From Microbacterium sp. AB (GTDB taxonomy: Bacteria; Actinomycetota; Actinomycetes; Actinomycetales; Microbacteriaceae): a stretch of 64,000 nt of DNA. Both the position numbers and the translations under genes were made by a program. The number at the start of each line of letters is the position of its first letter. The stretch's first letter is position 1. Shown in pieces: positions 27,768-36,143 of this stretch. The notes under the pieces were generated by a model, which saw nothing but the letters and a program-made list of their open reading frames with translations, made no database searches and had not been told where the DNA came from. Location: NCBI RefSeq assembly GCF_032878875.1, contig NZ_CP118157.1, positions 62,001 to 126,000 on the forward strand, in the 5' to 3' direction.

Positions 27768-27786
27768 GAGGGCACGCTATGGCGTG
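27768..27786 (-). promoter_or_regulatory. Leaderless promoter and palindrome before the cbs-like gene
   Basis: On the minus strand TAGCGT (27779-27774) ends 6 nt before the ATG, placing the transcription start at the start codon; there is no ribosome-binding site. It lies inside an inverted repeat GCACGC-TATG-GCGTGC (27772-27787). Further upstream CATGCACG (27813-27820) and CGTGCATG (27839-27846) form another inverted repeat. These may bind a sulfur-responsive regulator. No clear -35 is seen. Confidence 0.45.
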
Positions 27787-27880
27787 CGGCCCGTCGGCGG
27801 GAGGCGTGGCGTCATGCACGGAAACGGGGCGTCACGATCGTGCATGCCGGGAGGTGGCGCGCACCGGCCCGTGGCCGGGG

Positions 27881-30328
27881 TCACGAAGCCGACCCGTCGG
27901 CCAGCCGCACGCGGTGGCGTCCCGCCTCCAGCGGCACCGGGCTCCCGTCCACCGGATCGAAGAGCGCGGGAACGGGGGTGTCGATCGTCGCGACGCCGTC
28001 CGCCACGTCGACGCGGATGAGTCCGTGCGGCGTCGGCACCGCCCCGGTCACGGTGAGGACGTCGCCGGGGCGAGGTGCGACGCGCGCGCGTTCATAGCCC
28101 GGCGCGATCGGCTGCACCCCGAGCACGCTGCGGGTGATGTCCTTCGTCGGCGTCGCGCTCCAGCCGTGGCACGGCGTTCCCCACAGCCACGTCTCGCCGA
28201 AGGTGTCGAAGCCGTCGGACAGGAAGCGCGACCAGTCGCGTACCGCGCGGCGCACCAGATCCGGCCTGCCGGCCGCCAGATAGGCGTCGTGCACGACGGA
28301 GGAGAAGAAGGGCTCCGCGCGCACGATCTCGTTCTCCGGGTCCCAGTCGACGACCCGAGCGCCGGAGGAGACGGCGTCCCACTTGCCGGCGTCCACGCGG
28401 CCCTCGGGGGTCGCGTACATCGTGCGGATGACGAGGCGGCCCGGATCGCTGATCCGGGTGACGAGGTCGTCGATCCGTTCCCGCGGCACGAGCCCCGCCG
28501 CGACCGCCGCCGCGTTGACGGCCTGCGACGTGGGCGCGTCGAGCCCGTCCTCCGCGAGGTAGTCGACGTAGAGGCGTCGTCGCGGGTCCCAGAACCGCTC
28601 GAACGCCCGCTCCGCGCGTGCGACGTTCGTCTGCGCCCAGTCGGCCGACGCCGCGTCCCCGAGAGCGCGGGTCATGCTCGCGTACTCGCGCAGCGCGCGC
28701 CCCCAGAGCGCCGTCAGCGCAGCGGACTCCCCTGCCACGTAGACGCTCGACCAGTCGACGAGGTCCCACTCCCCGGTCTCGGTGACGGCCCCGGCTCCGC
28801 TGAGCCGGCGCGCGAACCAGGAGAGGACTCCCCTCGCCGTCGGCAGCAGCTCCGCGATGTCGCCCGTGCCGGCGTGCATGAAGTACTCCCAGAGGGCGTG
28901 GATCCAGTGCAGGGACCACGAGGGGATCGTCACGCCGTCCGCCGCCTCGAGGTCGCCCGCCGCGCTCATGGGGAGGATGCCGTCCTCCCGCGGCGACGCC
29001 GAGAGCACGAGGTAGTCGAGCACGGCACCCCAGTCGTCGTTCGACACCAGATGGACGGCGCTGTGCACGACGCCGTCGCCGACCCAGGCGCGCTGCTCGC
29101 GCGTGGGGCAGTCGGTGAAGCCGTCCAGGGTGTTGAGGTGCACGGTGCGGACGCCTGCGTGCCACAGGGCCACGAGCTCGTCGTCCGATGAGCGGAAGAA
29201 CGGGCCGTCCGACCAGGGGCGCAGCTGCTCCCGCAGCTCGATCCCGTTCACCTGGAGCTCGCCCCGGAACGCCGCCGGAGGTCGCAGGAGGATCGTCGCC
29301 GCGCGCATCCCGTGCCGCTCGAGGGGCCGGAAGCGGTCTCGAGCGCCGCGGGCGATGTAGCGTTCGCCGCTTCGCTCGGAGAGAGCCCCGTCGCCCTCTG
29401 CGAGGCGTTCGTGGAAGGCGACGTCCACGACGGTCCCCTCCGGCGCGACGACGTCGAACTCCAGCAGTCCGGAGACGATCCGTCCGAAGTCGGCCCGCAC
29501 GACGAGAGCCTGGCCGGGGGCGACGGTCATCGTCGTCTGCTCCGACCCGCCGTCCTCGAACGGCCTCCCGGCGTCGGCGAGGTCGCCCGGGTGGCTCCGC
29601 TCGCCGGCGGACCCCGCTCCCGCGGCGAGCGCGACCGAGCGGACGGAGGGGACGCGCCGGGTCTCGTCGAGCGGCTTCCCCGTGCGCTCGGGCACATGGC
29701 CGAAGGGCGCGATCGGGGGCCGGGCCGCGCCGGCCCTGCCCCGGTGCCCGCCGGGGACGGGCACCGCGAGCGGCCACGCGGAATCGTCGTGTTCCTCGGA
29801 GCACCACCCCGGATCGAGGAGCCGCGCGTCGTGGACGACGGAGGCGACGCCCTCCAGGTGCCTGCGCGGGAGATCCGTCCACGCCGGCGACTCGATCGCG
29901 CGCCACCGCAGGGCACTGCCGAGCTCGATGTCGCCCACGCGACCGTCGAAGAGCAGCGCCGCGCGCCGGCCCAGGGCCCCCGAGGGCACCGCCGCCTGCC
30001 ACACGGCGTTCGAGCGGCCGTAGAACGTCACGATGCAGGCCAGGGCGTTCCTGCCGGGGCGGAGCAGGTGCGCGATCTCGACGACGTCGTGCCGCTTGCG
30101 TCGGGGCTGCGCGCGCTGCGGGCCGCGTGCCGCCTCGATCCCGTTGACGTAGAGCACGTAGGCGGAATCGGCGGAGACCCTCGCCGTCGCCGAGGCCGGC
30201 ACGTCGGAGGTCAGATCGAGCGTGGACCGGAAGAGGGTCCGGCCGAACCCCGACCCCGAGGCGGTCGCGGCGGCCTTCTGCGCGCCCGCCGCTCCGAGCC
30301 ATTGCGCCGTCCATGCGTGTCCCGTCAC
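27881..30328 (-). CDS. Alpha-L-rhamnosidase (GH78)
   Basis: An 815-residue GH78 enzyme. N-terminal beta domains (about 1-370) precede the (alpha/alpha)6 barrel. The active-site block DCPTREQRAWVGDG at 406-419 supplies D406, E411 and D418, equivalent to the D567/E572/D579 trio of Bacillus RhaB. E712 in FGETWLWG is the likely second catalytic carboxylate. A small beta-sandwich closes the protein. No signal peptide is seen, so it should act on rhamnosides brought into the cell. It starts at a GTG with GAGG upstream and is divergent from a sugar MFS transporter with its own LacI repressor. Confidence 0.93.
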   Translation of the reverse strand: MTGHAWTAQWLGAAGAQKAAATASGSGFGRTLFRSTLDLTSDVPASATARVSADSAYVLYVNGIEAARGPQRAQPRRKRHDVVEIAHLLRPGRNALACIVTFYGRSNAVWQAAVPSGALGRRAALLFDGRVGDIELGSALRWRAIESPAWTDLPRRHLEGVASVVHDARLLDPGWCSEEHDDSAWPLAVPVPGGHRGRAGAARPPIAPFGHVPERTGKPLDETRRVPSVRSVALAAGAGSAGERSHPGDLADAGRPFEDGGSEQTTMTVAPGQALVVRADFGRIVSGLLEFDVVAPEGTVVDVAFHERLAEGDGALSERSGERYIARGARDRFRPLERHGMRAATILLRPPAAFRGELQVNGIELREQLRPWSDGPFFRSSDDELVALWHAGVRTVHLNTLDGFTDCPTREQRAWVGDGVVHSAVHLVSNDDWGAVLDYLVLSASPREDGILPMSAAGDLEAADGVTIPSWSLHWIHALWEYFMHAGTGDIAELLPTARGVLSWFARRLSGAGAVTETGEWDLVDWSSVYVAGESAALTALWGRALREYASMTRALGDAASADWAQTNVARAERAFERFWDPRRRLYVDYLAEDGLDAPTSQAVNAAAVAAGLVPRERIDDLVTRISDPGRLVIRTMYATPEGRVDAGKWDAVSSGARVVDWDPENEIVRAEPFFSSVVHDAYLAAGRPDLVRRAVRDWSRFLSDGFDTFGETWLWGTPCHGWSATPTKDITRSVLGVQPIAPGYERARVAPRPGDVLTVTGAVPTPHGLIRVDVADGVATIDTPVPALFDPVDGSPVPLEAGRHRVRLADGSAS

Positions 30329-30364
30329 ATCGTCCTCGATCCGTCGTCGCCATCCTGCCCCGAC

Positions 30365-30406
30365 TTGACGAATCGGCGGGGAGGCCTCACGATCTACTTA
30401 ATCGTG
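30365..30406 (+). promoter_or_regulatory. MFS promoter overlapped by a LacI-type operator
   Basis: TTGACG (30365-30370), a 17-bp spacer and CACGAT (30388-30393) form a good promoter. CACGAT is also the left arm of a palindrome whose right arm is ATCGTG (30401-30406), with a 7-nt spacer. A repressor bound here would cover the -10. The site is 60 bp from the rhamnosidase start and 40 bp from the MFS start, so it could control both. Confidence 0.55.
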
Positions 30407-30445
30407 CCAGTAGCGCGATTCTCGCACGCTCAATGAGGAGAACCC

Positions 30446-31723
30446 ATGACAACGACGACAACACCCGCACGTCGTCCCTGGAAGACCGCGTTCCTCGCCG
30501 GCATGGCGTCGTACCTCGATGCCGCCGTGCTCATCTCCACGGGCATCGCGCTCGTGCTCTATCGGCCGGTGCTCGGCATCGACGATCTGCAGTTCGGCGC
30601 GCTGTCGTCCCTCCTGACCTTCAGCTTCGCGGCCGGCGCGCTCTTCGGAGGCCGGCTCGGAGACCTCTTCGGGCGCAGGGTCGTCTACAGCGTGACGCTC
30701 GTCGCGCTCGTCGCGTCGATGGCGCTCATGGCGTTCGCCGCGACGATCCCGATGCTCTTCCTCGGCGTGGTCATCGCGGGCCTGGCGATCGGAGCCGACC
30801 TCCCCGTCTCGCTCGCGTTGATCGCGGAGGAGGCGCCGGACGGTGCGAAGGGCCGCTTCGTGGCGTTCTCCGCCATCCTCTGGCTCGTCGGGATCTCCGC
30901 CTCGAACGGCCTGAGCGCGATCGTCGGAGGGCTCGGCGAGCTGGGCGGGCGCATCATGTTCGTCCATGTCGGAGTCGTCGCCCTCGCCGTGCTGATCGCG
31001 CGTCTCTCGCTGCCGGAGTCGCCCGAGTGGGCGGCCGCGAAGGCCGACGACAGGAGGAGGCGGACGGCGGGGGACGAGATCACGCTCGGCTCTCTGCGCC
31101 GTCTGCTGCGCGCGCCGTTCCTCGCCGCCCTCGTCGCGACCGCCGTGTTCTACGCGGCGTGGACCATCGCCTCCAACACGATGGGCCAGTTCTCCGCCCT
31201 CCTCTTCGTCGAGCTCGGGGGGACGACGATCCAGACGTTCGGTCTGATCAAGCTCGTGAACATCCCGCTCGGCCTCATCAGCGGCTTCGTCTTCATGCGC
31301 ATCGTCGACGGCAGGGGACGCTACGCCTGGTTCGTCGTGGGAGCGATCGTCCAGATCGCCGCCTTCGGCGTGCCGATGCTCTTCGGCGGGCAGCTGTGGA
31401 CCCTCATGTTCATGACCTACGCGTTCTCCGTCGGGGCGGCGTTCGCCGGCGAGGCGCTGTTCAAGGTGTGGTCGCAGGAGCTCTACCCGACCCTTCTGCG
31501 CTCGTCGGCGCAGGGCACCACGATCGCCGCCGCACGCGTGGTCGCCGCCATCGCGGCGATCTTCATCCCGACGATCGCCGCATCCGACCCGCATGCGCTG
31601 TTCGTGCTCCTCACGGCGTGCGTGGCGTTCTCGTCGCTGGTGGGCTTCGTCTGGATCCGGCGTCTGCCGAAGGCCCCCGCAGAGGTCGTCACGGAGACCG
31701 CGAGGCTCGCCGACGCCGGGTGA
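30446..31723 (+). CDS. MFS transporter, sugar-porter type
   Basis: A 425-residue transporter with about 12 helices and a GAGGAG site 7 nt before the ATG. The loop after helix 2 has GGRLGDLFGRRVVY, the MFS signature, and SLPESPEW after helix 6 is the PESPRxL-like motif of sugar porters. Its position between a rhamnosidase and a LacI repressor points to uptake of rhamnose or a rhamnoside. The exact substrate is inferred. Confidence 0.88.
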   Translation: MTTTTTPARRPWKTAFLAGMASYLDAAVLISTGIALVLYRPVLGIDDLQFGALSSLLTFSFAAGALFGGRLGDLFGRRVVYSVTLVALVASMALMAFAATIPMLFLGVVIAGLAIGADLPVSLALIAEEAPDGAKGRFVAFSAILWLVGISASNGLSAIVGGLGELGGRIMFVHVGVVALAVLIARLSLPESPEWAAAKADDRRRRTAGDEITLGSLRRLLRAPFLAALVATAVFYAAWTIASNTMGQFSALLFVELGGTTIQTFGLIKLVNIPLGLISGFVFMRIVDGRGRYAWFVVGAIVQIAAFGVPMLFGGQLWTLMFMTYAFSVGAAFAGEALFKVWSQELYPTLLRSSAQGTTIAAARVVAAIAAIFIPTIAASDPHALFVLLTACVAFSSLVGFVWIRRLPKAPAEVVTETARLADAG

Positions 31724-31751
31724 TCCCGCGCGCGATGGCACACTGGGGTCT

Positions 31752-32798
31752 ATGGGGGAGCGGTCGGAGAAGCCCAGCCGCCGTGTGACGGTCAGCGATG
31801 TCGCGCGCTTGAGCGGAGTCTCGCGGGCCACGGTCAGCTACGTGCTGAACGACGCCCCGAACCAGACGATCCCTCCCGCCACCCGGCAGCGGGTTCGAGA
31901 GGCGGCGGCCGAGCTCGGCTACACGCGCTCCGCGGCGGCCGTCGCGCTGCGCCGCGGGCACTCCAACATCGTGCTGATCGTGAAGGACGCCGCCCTCAGC
32001 GGCTACATCACGGAGCCGTTCATCGCCGCGATCTCGGAGCGCCTGAGGGATGCCGGGCACACCCCGCTGACGACCGACTACACCTCGGACGAGGCGCTCG
32101 TCGCGCTCGCGGGCGAGCTCGGGCTCTTCGGGGTGCTCTCGCTGGCGGCGGTGGGAGCGGAGGTCGGCCCGGCCTTGGAGAAGAGCGGCGTGCGCCGCCA
32201 GTACCACTCGTTCGGATCCCGGGGGGAGCAGACAGTGGACGACGAGCGTCGACCGTGGGAGGAGGAGATCGGCAGGGCGCAGGTGGCACATCTGAGCGAG
32301 TCCGGCCCGATGCGGATGGTCTATGCCCTTCCGCACCCCGGCTCGCCGCGCACGACGATCGCCCGCGCCCGGGCGCGTGGAGCGATGGGCGAGTACCGCA
32401 GACGGACGGGGGAGGAGATGGCGGCCGTCGTCGTCGGCCGGGAGCGGGCGGAGGCGCGCGAGCAGATCGCTCTGCTCCGGAGCGACGCGGGGGAGCCGCG
32501 GCGCCTCGGCGTGTGCTGCTTCGACGACGTGGTCGCGGCCTCGGTCCTGGCCGCGGCGCTCGACAGCGGCATCGGTGTGCCGGACGCGCTGTCGGTGATC
32601 GGCGTGGACGACACCCCCTTCGCGGCGCTCATGTCGCCCGCCCTGTCGACCGTCCGCGTCGACTCAGTGCTCTCGGGACGCCGCGTGGCGGAACGATTCC
32701 TCGGCGTCGACCTCGACGGCGGGGACGCTCCCGCGATCGAGATCGTCGCGCGCGCCACCACGGCTCAGGTCGCCGCGCCCCCGGCCCGCAGGTCGTAG
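31752..32798 (+). CDS. LacI-family transcriptional repressor
   Basis: A 348-residue regulator. The LacI helix-turn-helix VTVSDVARLSGVSRATVSYVLND is followed by the hinge-helix region, then a periplasmic-binding-protein-like sensor domain (about 70-340) with RRLGVCCFDDVVAASVLAAA and LSVIGVDDTPFAALMSP. It probably responds to rhamnose or a rhamnoside and controls the upstream MFS gene and rhamnosidase through the palindrome at 30388-30406. The last 34 bp overlap the convergent acetyltransferase gene. The start has no strong ribosome-binding site, and CACACT (31739-31744) suggests a leaderless message. Confidence 0.9.
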   Translation: MGERSEKPSRRVTVSDVARLSGVSRATVSYVLNDAPNQTIPPATRQRVREAAAELGYTRSAAAVALRRGHSNIVLIVKDAALSGYITEPFIAAISERLRDAGHTPLTTDYTSDEALVALAGELGLFGVLSLAAVGAEVGPALEKSGVRRQYHSFGSRGEQTVDDERRPWEEEIGRAQVAHLSESGPMRMVYALPHPGSPRTTIARARARGAMGEYRRRTGEEMAAVVVGRERAEAREQIALLRSDAGEPRRLGVCCFDDVVAASVLAAALDSGIGVPDALSVIGVDDTPFAALMSPALSTVRVDSVLSGRRVAERFLGVDLDGGDAPAIEIVARATTAQVAAPPARRS

Positions 32799-33313
32799 CG
32801 GTAGACCGCGAGGTTGCCGCCGTTCGACGCCGGGAGGGTCTCGCGCTCGGGGAGCCGCTCGAATCCGAGCTTCCGGTAGAGACGCTGCGAGCGCTCGTTC
32901 CACGGTCCCGTGTCGAGGACGAGCGCGGGGGAGCCCCACGCGCGTGCACGCTCGAGGGACTCGCGCAGGAGCGCCTCGCCGATGCCGCGGCGGCGCGCCT
33001 CGGGCAGCACCGCGAGCAGCCGCAGCTCGGCCTCGTCGTCCCGCGACTGGCGGATGAGGGCGGAGTCGGCGCGCAGCAGGCTCGCCGTGCCGACGATGCG
33101 GCCGTCCGACGCGTTCGCGGCGACCAGCAGGTCGCCGCCCTCGGCGCGGGCCGCCGCATCGCGCAGCAGGCGCAGGCGTGCCTCGCCGGGCTGCCGTGCG
33201 CCGGGCTCGCCGTGGCCGAAGCCGAGGTAGGTCACCTCTCCGACCGTCTCGTGCTCGTCCTCACGTGCCGTGCGGACGGCGAAGGAGAGCGCGGTCTGCG
33301 CAGGGGAGCTCAT
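32765..33313 (-). CDS. GNAT family N-acetyltransferase
   Basis: A 182-residue GNAT protein. The acetyl-CoA loop is LRLLAVLPEARRRGIGEALL (R/Q-x-x-G-x-G/A form RRRGIG), and the C-terminal WNERSQRLYRKLGFERL segment is typical of the fold. Substrate unknown. It ends inside the convergent LacI gene (34-bp overlap) and is divergent from the first monooxygenase cassette, so it might acetylate an amino acid in that pathway, but this is position only. Confidence 0.85.
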   Translation of the reverse strand: MSSPAQTALSFAVRTAREDEHETVGEVTYLGFGHGEPGARQPGEARLRLLRDAAARAEGGDLLVAANASDGRIVGTASLLRADSALIRQSRDDEAELRLLAVLPEARRRGIGEALLRESLERARAWGSPALVLDTGPWNERSQRLYRKLGFERLPERETLPASNGGNLAVYRYDLRAGGAAT

Positions 33314-33387
33314 CCCGCCGATGATAGGCGGCTCCGGCGGCGTGCGCCCGCCGAGGTCGCGCGGAGCGTCACGCGCCGTCGCGCGGG

Positions 33388-33435
33388 GTAACACTCGGGC
33401 GCCGGCCCGCCGGGAGTTCCTAGATTTGCCCCGTA
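33388..33435 (+). promoter_or_regulatory. Promoter region of the first monooxygenase cassette
   Basis: TAGATT (33421-33426) is a good -10 about 70 bp before the start codon. GTAACAC (33388-33394) and GCCCCGTA (33428-33435) flank it; both also occur close together (GTGTTAC then GCCCCGTA) upstream of the ABC importer at 37206-37220. A shared regulator is possible. No clear -35 is visible. Confidence 0.35.
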
Positions 33436-33496
33436 CCCGAACCGGATGCGCGCCCGCGCGCCCCGTGACCGGGCGTGGACGAGAGGATCCGACGAC

Positions 33497-34561
33497 ATGA
33501 CGCAGGTGCCCTTCGCGGTCGCCATCGAGCTCGACGGCGAGGGGGCGCATCCCGCGGCCGCTCTGGCCGGGGACGGCGCACGCGCGCTCTCGGCGCGCCG
33601 CGTGGCCGAGACGGCGCTCGCCGCAGAGCGGCACGGCTTCACCGCCGTGACCTTCGAGGACTCGCCTCTTCCCGACGGCGCCGTCGCGCGGCTCGACGCC
33701 GTGCAGCGCGCGGCCTACGTCGCGCCGCTCACGAGCGGCATCGGGCTGCTCCCCGTGGTGTCGGTCGCGTTCTCCGAGCCGTTCCACGTCGCGACCCAGC
33801 TGGCGAGCGTCGACTACGCCTCGGAGGGACGCGCGGGATGGATCGTGCGCGCCGCGGGCGATGCGTCCGAGGCCGCGGCGTACGGCAGGGCGGCGATCGA
33901 CGACCCCGCGGAGGTGCGCCGCGAGGCCGACGACGCGATCGAGGTCGCCCGTCGCCTGTGGGACTCGTGGCAGGACGACGCCGTCGTCCGCGACGTCGCG
34001 ACGGGCCGCTATCTCGACGCCGACCGGCTGCACTACGCCGACTTCGAGGGGGCGTCGTACTCCGTCAAGGGACCGTCGATCATCCCGCGTCCGCCGCAGG
34101 GCCAGCTCGTCGTCGCGGCGGGCCATGCCGGCGACGTGGACATCGTGCTCGTGTCGGCGCCCGACGAGGACGGTGTCGCGGCCAGGGCCACGGCCGCGCG
34201 CGAGGAGGGCGCGGGCCGCGTCCTCGCCGAGATCGAGTACCTCCTCGACTCACGCGGCGTGACGGCATCCGACCGTCTGGCCGCGCTCGACGCGCGTGCC
34301 GTGTGGGAGCCCGGCCCCCGCCTGCGGCACGTCGGCGACGCAGCCGGCCTCGCCGCGCTCATCGCCCGGCTGGCGCACGTCGTCGACGGCGTGCGCCTGC
34401 ATCCCGCCGTCCTCGACCCCGACCTCGACGAGGCCGGACGCGCCGTCATCCCCGCGCTGCGCGAGAGCCTGGCCTTCCGCTCGCCCGTCGCGGGCGCGAC
34501 GCTGCGCGAGACGCTCGGCCTGCGGAGGCCGGCGAACCGCTACGAGAGGAGCGTCGCATGA
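33497..34561 (+). CDS. Luciferase-like (LLM) flavin-dependent oxidoreductase, cassette 1 short partner
   Basis: A 354-residue luciferase-like monooxygenase family protein. Family landmarks are GFTAVTFEDSPLPDG, EPFHVATQLASVDYASEGRAGW (start of the flavin-binding face) and GPSIIPRPPQGQLVV. It ends with a LRETLGL-type tail like the larger partner encoded next, whose ATG overlaps its stop. A paralogue with the same partner order lies at 45907-47094. The protein probably uses reduced FMN supplied by a separate reductase, none of which is encoded here. Reaction on an organosulfur compound is inferred from the gene set. Confidence 0.85.
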   Translation: MTQVPFAVAIELDGEGAHPAAALAGDGARALSARRVAETALAAERHGFTAVTFEDSPLPDGAVARLDAVQRAAYVAPLTSGIGLLPVVSVAFSEPFHVATQLASVDYASEGRAGWIVRAAGDASEAAAYGRAAIDDPAEVRREADDAIEVARRLWDSWQDDAVVRDVATGRYLDADRLHYADFEGASYSVKGPSIIPRPPQGQLVVAAGHAGDVDIVLVSAPDEDGVAARATAAREEGAGRVLAEIEYLLDSRGVTASDRLAALDARAVWEPGPRLRHVGDAAGLAALIARLAHVVDGVRLHPAVLDPDLDEAGRAVIPALRESLAFRSPVAGATLRETLGLRRPANRYERSVA

Positions 34562-35883
34562 GCGCGCCGTCCAGCCCGACCCCGCCCGCCCGGACCATCC
34601 AGTTCGGGGTCTTCTTCCAGGGCGTGAACTTCGGCACCATCTGGTCGGACGAGCGGAGCGGCTCGCAGCACGACTTCGCCTCGTTCCGTCAGATCGCCCA
34701 GACGGCGGAGCGTGGCCTGTTCCCCGCGTTCTTCCTCGGGGAGGGACTGCGTCTGCGCGAGCACCGAGGGCGCGTCCACGAGCTCGACGTCGCCGGACGC
34801 CCGGACGCGCAGACGCAGCTCGCCGCGCTCGCCGCGGTGACCGAGCGCATCGGTCTCGTCGCGACGCAGAACGCGACCTACAACGACCCGCACGACCTCG
34901 CCCGGCGGCTCGCGTCGCTCGACCTGCTCAGCGAGGGGCGCGCGGGGTGGAACGTCGTGACGACCGACAACGCCTGGACGGGTGCGAACTTCCGGCGGGG
35001 CGGATGGCTCGACCACGCCGACCGGTACCGCCGCGCCGCAGAGTTCGTGACCGCGGCCAAGCGGCTGTGGGCGGCAGGCGTCGGCGGCCCCGTCGAGACG
35101 CCGGACGACCTCATCCCGTTCTCGTCGGTGGGCACGCTCCCCCCGAGCCCGCAGGGCAGGCCCGTGGTCTTCCAGGCCGGCGACTCCGACACGGGCCGCG
35201 ACTTCGCCGCGCGGCACGCCGACGTCATCTTCTCCGCGCACGGCAGGCTCGACGCCGCGATCGCGTTCGCCGCCGACCTCCGCCGCCGTCTGCCCACGTA
35301 CGGCCGCGGCGAGGACGAGCTGAAGTTCTTCCCCGGCCAGGAGTTCATCCTCGCCGAGACGGACGCCGAGGCGCAGGAGAAGGCCGAGTGGGTGCGGCAC
35401 GCCCAGGTGTCGCCGCAGACGGCGCTGAAGTTCCTCGAGCAGGTGTGGGGACGCGACCTGTCCGAGTACGACCCCGACGGCCCGCTCCCCGACGTCGACC
35501 CCGTGCAGGAGGAGGCCGACGGCACGCGCGGCGCCCTCTTCCAGGGCAAGCCCGCGAAGGAGACCGCCGACGCGTGGCGCGCGCAGGCCGCCGAGGAGGG
35601 GCTGTCGATCCGCGAGTTCGTCATCGCGCAGTCGAGCCGCCGGTCGATCGTGGGCGGGTACGCGTCCGTCGCCGACCTGCTCGTCCGCTACGCCGAGTCG
35701 GGTGCCGTGGACGGCTTCAACGTCTCGCCGTACCTCGTCCCGTCCGGCCTCGACGACATCGTCGACGGGCTCGTCCCCGAGCTGCAGGAGCGCGGGGTGT
35801 ACGCGACCGAGTACGCGGGGACGACGCTGCGCGAGAACCTCGGCCTTCCCGCCGTGCGGGAGCCGTCGGCATCGTTCGCGTAG
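34558..35883 (+). CDS. NtaA/SnaA/DszA-family FMN-dependent monooxygenase, cassette 1
   Basis: A 441-residue protein of the NtaA/SnaA/SoxA(DszA) group, the expected size. It has QHDFASFRQIAQTAERG, RIGLVATQNATYNDPHDLARRLASLDLLSEGRAGWNVVTT and FRRGG, followed by PQGRPVVFQAGDSDTGRDFAA, all hallmarks of this FMNH2-dependent class. Relatives include DszA (dibenzothiophene sulfone) and Bacillus CmoJ, which dealkylates N-acetyl-S-alkylcysteines. It is translationally coupled to the short LLM gene upstream. A paralogue lies at 44504-45874 in the opposite direction. The organosulfur substrate is inferred. Confidence 0.88.
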   Translation: MSAPSSPTPPARTIQFGVFFQGVNFGTIWSDERSGSQHDFASFRQIAQTAERGLFPAFFLGEGLRLREHRGRVHELDVAGRPDAQTQLAALAAVTERIGLVATQNATYNDPHDLARRLASLDLLSEGRAGWNVVTTDNAWTGANFRRGGWLDHADRYRRAAEFVTAAKRLWAAGVGGPVETPDDLIPFSSVGTLPPSPQGRPVVFQAGDSDTGRDFAARHADVIFSAHGRLDAAIAFAADLRRRLPTYGRGEDELKFFPGQEFILAETDAEAQEKAEWVRHAQVSPQTALKFLEQVWGRDLSEYDPDGPLPDVDPVQEEADGTRGALFQGKPAKETADAWRAQAAEEGLSIREFVIAQSSRRSIVGGYASVADLLVRYAESGAVDGFNVSPYLVPSGLDDIVDGLVPELQERGVYATEYAGTTLRENLGLPAVREPSASFA

Positions 35884-35995
35884 CGGGAGCACAGCGGATT
35901 CCGAGCGCTCTCTGCGAGACGGACAGGCATCGTGCAGGCGGCTCAACGGCGGATCCGATGGTGCGCATCGGCAGGGCGGCTTCTCTGGATGCCAG

Positions 35996-36014
35996 GGGAC
36001 GCGCCCGTCGTCCC
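35996..36014 (+). terminator. Hairpin after the first monooxygenase cassette
   Basis: GGGACG (35996-36001) and CGTCCC (36009-36014) form a 6-bp stem with a 7-nt loop, 112 bp after the monooxygenase stop and just before the ribosome-binding site of a small open frame. It could be a terminator or a structure that tunes translation of the small gene. The 110 bp before it show nothing recognisable. Confidence 0.35.
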
Positions 36015-36029
36015 GGAAGCGAGGTCATC

Positions 36030-36125
36030 ATGTGGGATGTCATCTGGCAGACGCTGGTCGTCGTTCCGCTCATCGCGGTCGTCGCGGCCGTCGCGATCGA
36101 CCCGGTCCTCCACGGCGACGTCTGA
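36030..36125 (+). CDS. Putative 31-residue membrane peptide
   Basis: A short frame (MWDVIWQTLVVVPLIAVVAA..., 31 residues) with GGAAGCGAGG starting 15 nt before the ATG. Nearly the whole peptide is one hydrophobic helix (about residues 5-24), ending DPVLHGDV. It sits alone between the monooxygenase cassette and a convergent aldo-keto reductase. I recognise no family. Clean start signals and a transmembrane composition favour a real small protein, but at this length chance is possible. Confidence 0.4.
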   Translation: MWDVIWQTLVVVPLIAVVAAVAIDPVLHGDV

Positions 36126-36143
36126 GCCGCGGCGGGGGAACCC

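Noticed and set aside
27881..30328. Secreted rhamnosidase
   Set aside because: No signal peptide is visible at the N-terminus, and a sugar MFS transporter is adjacent, so intracellular action is more likely.
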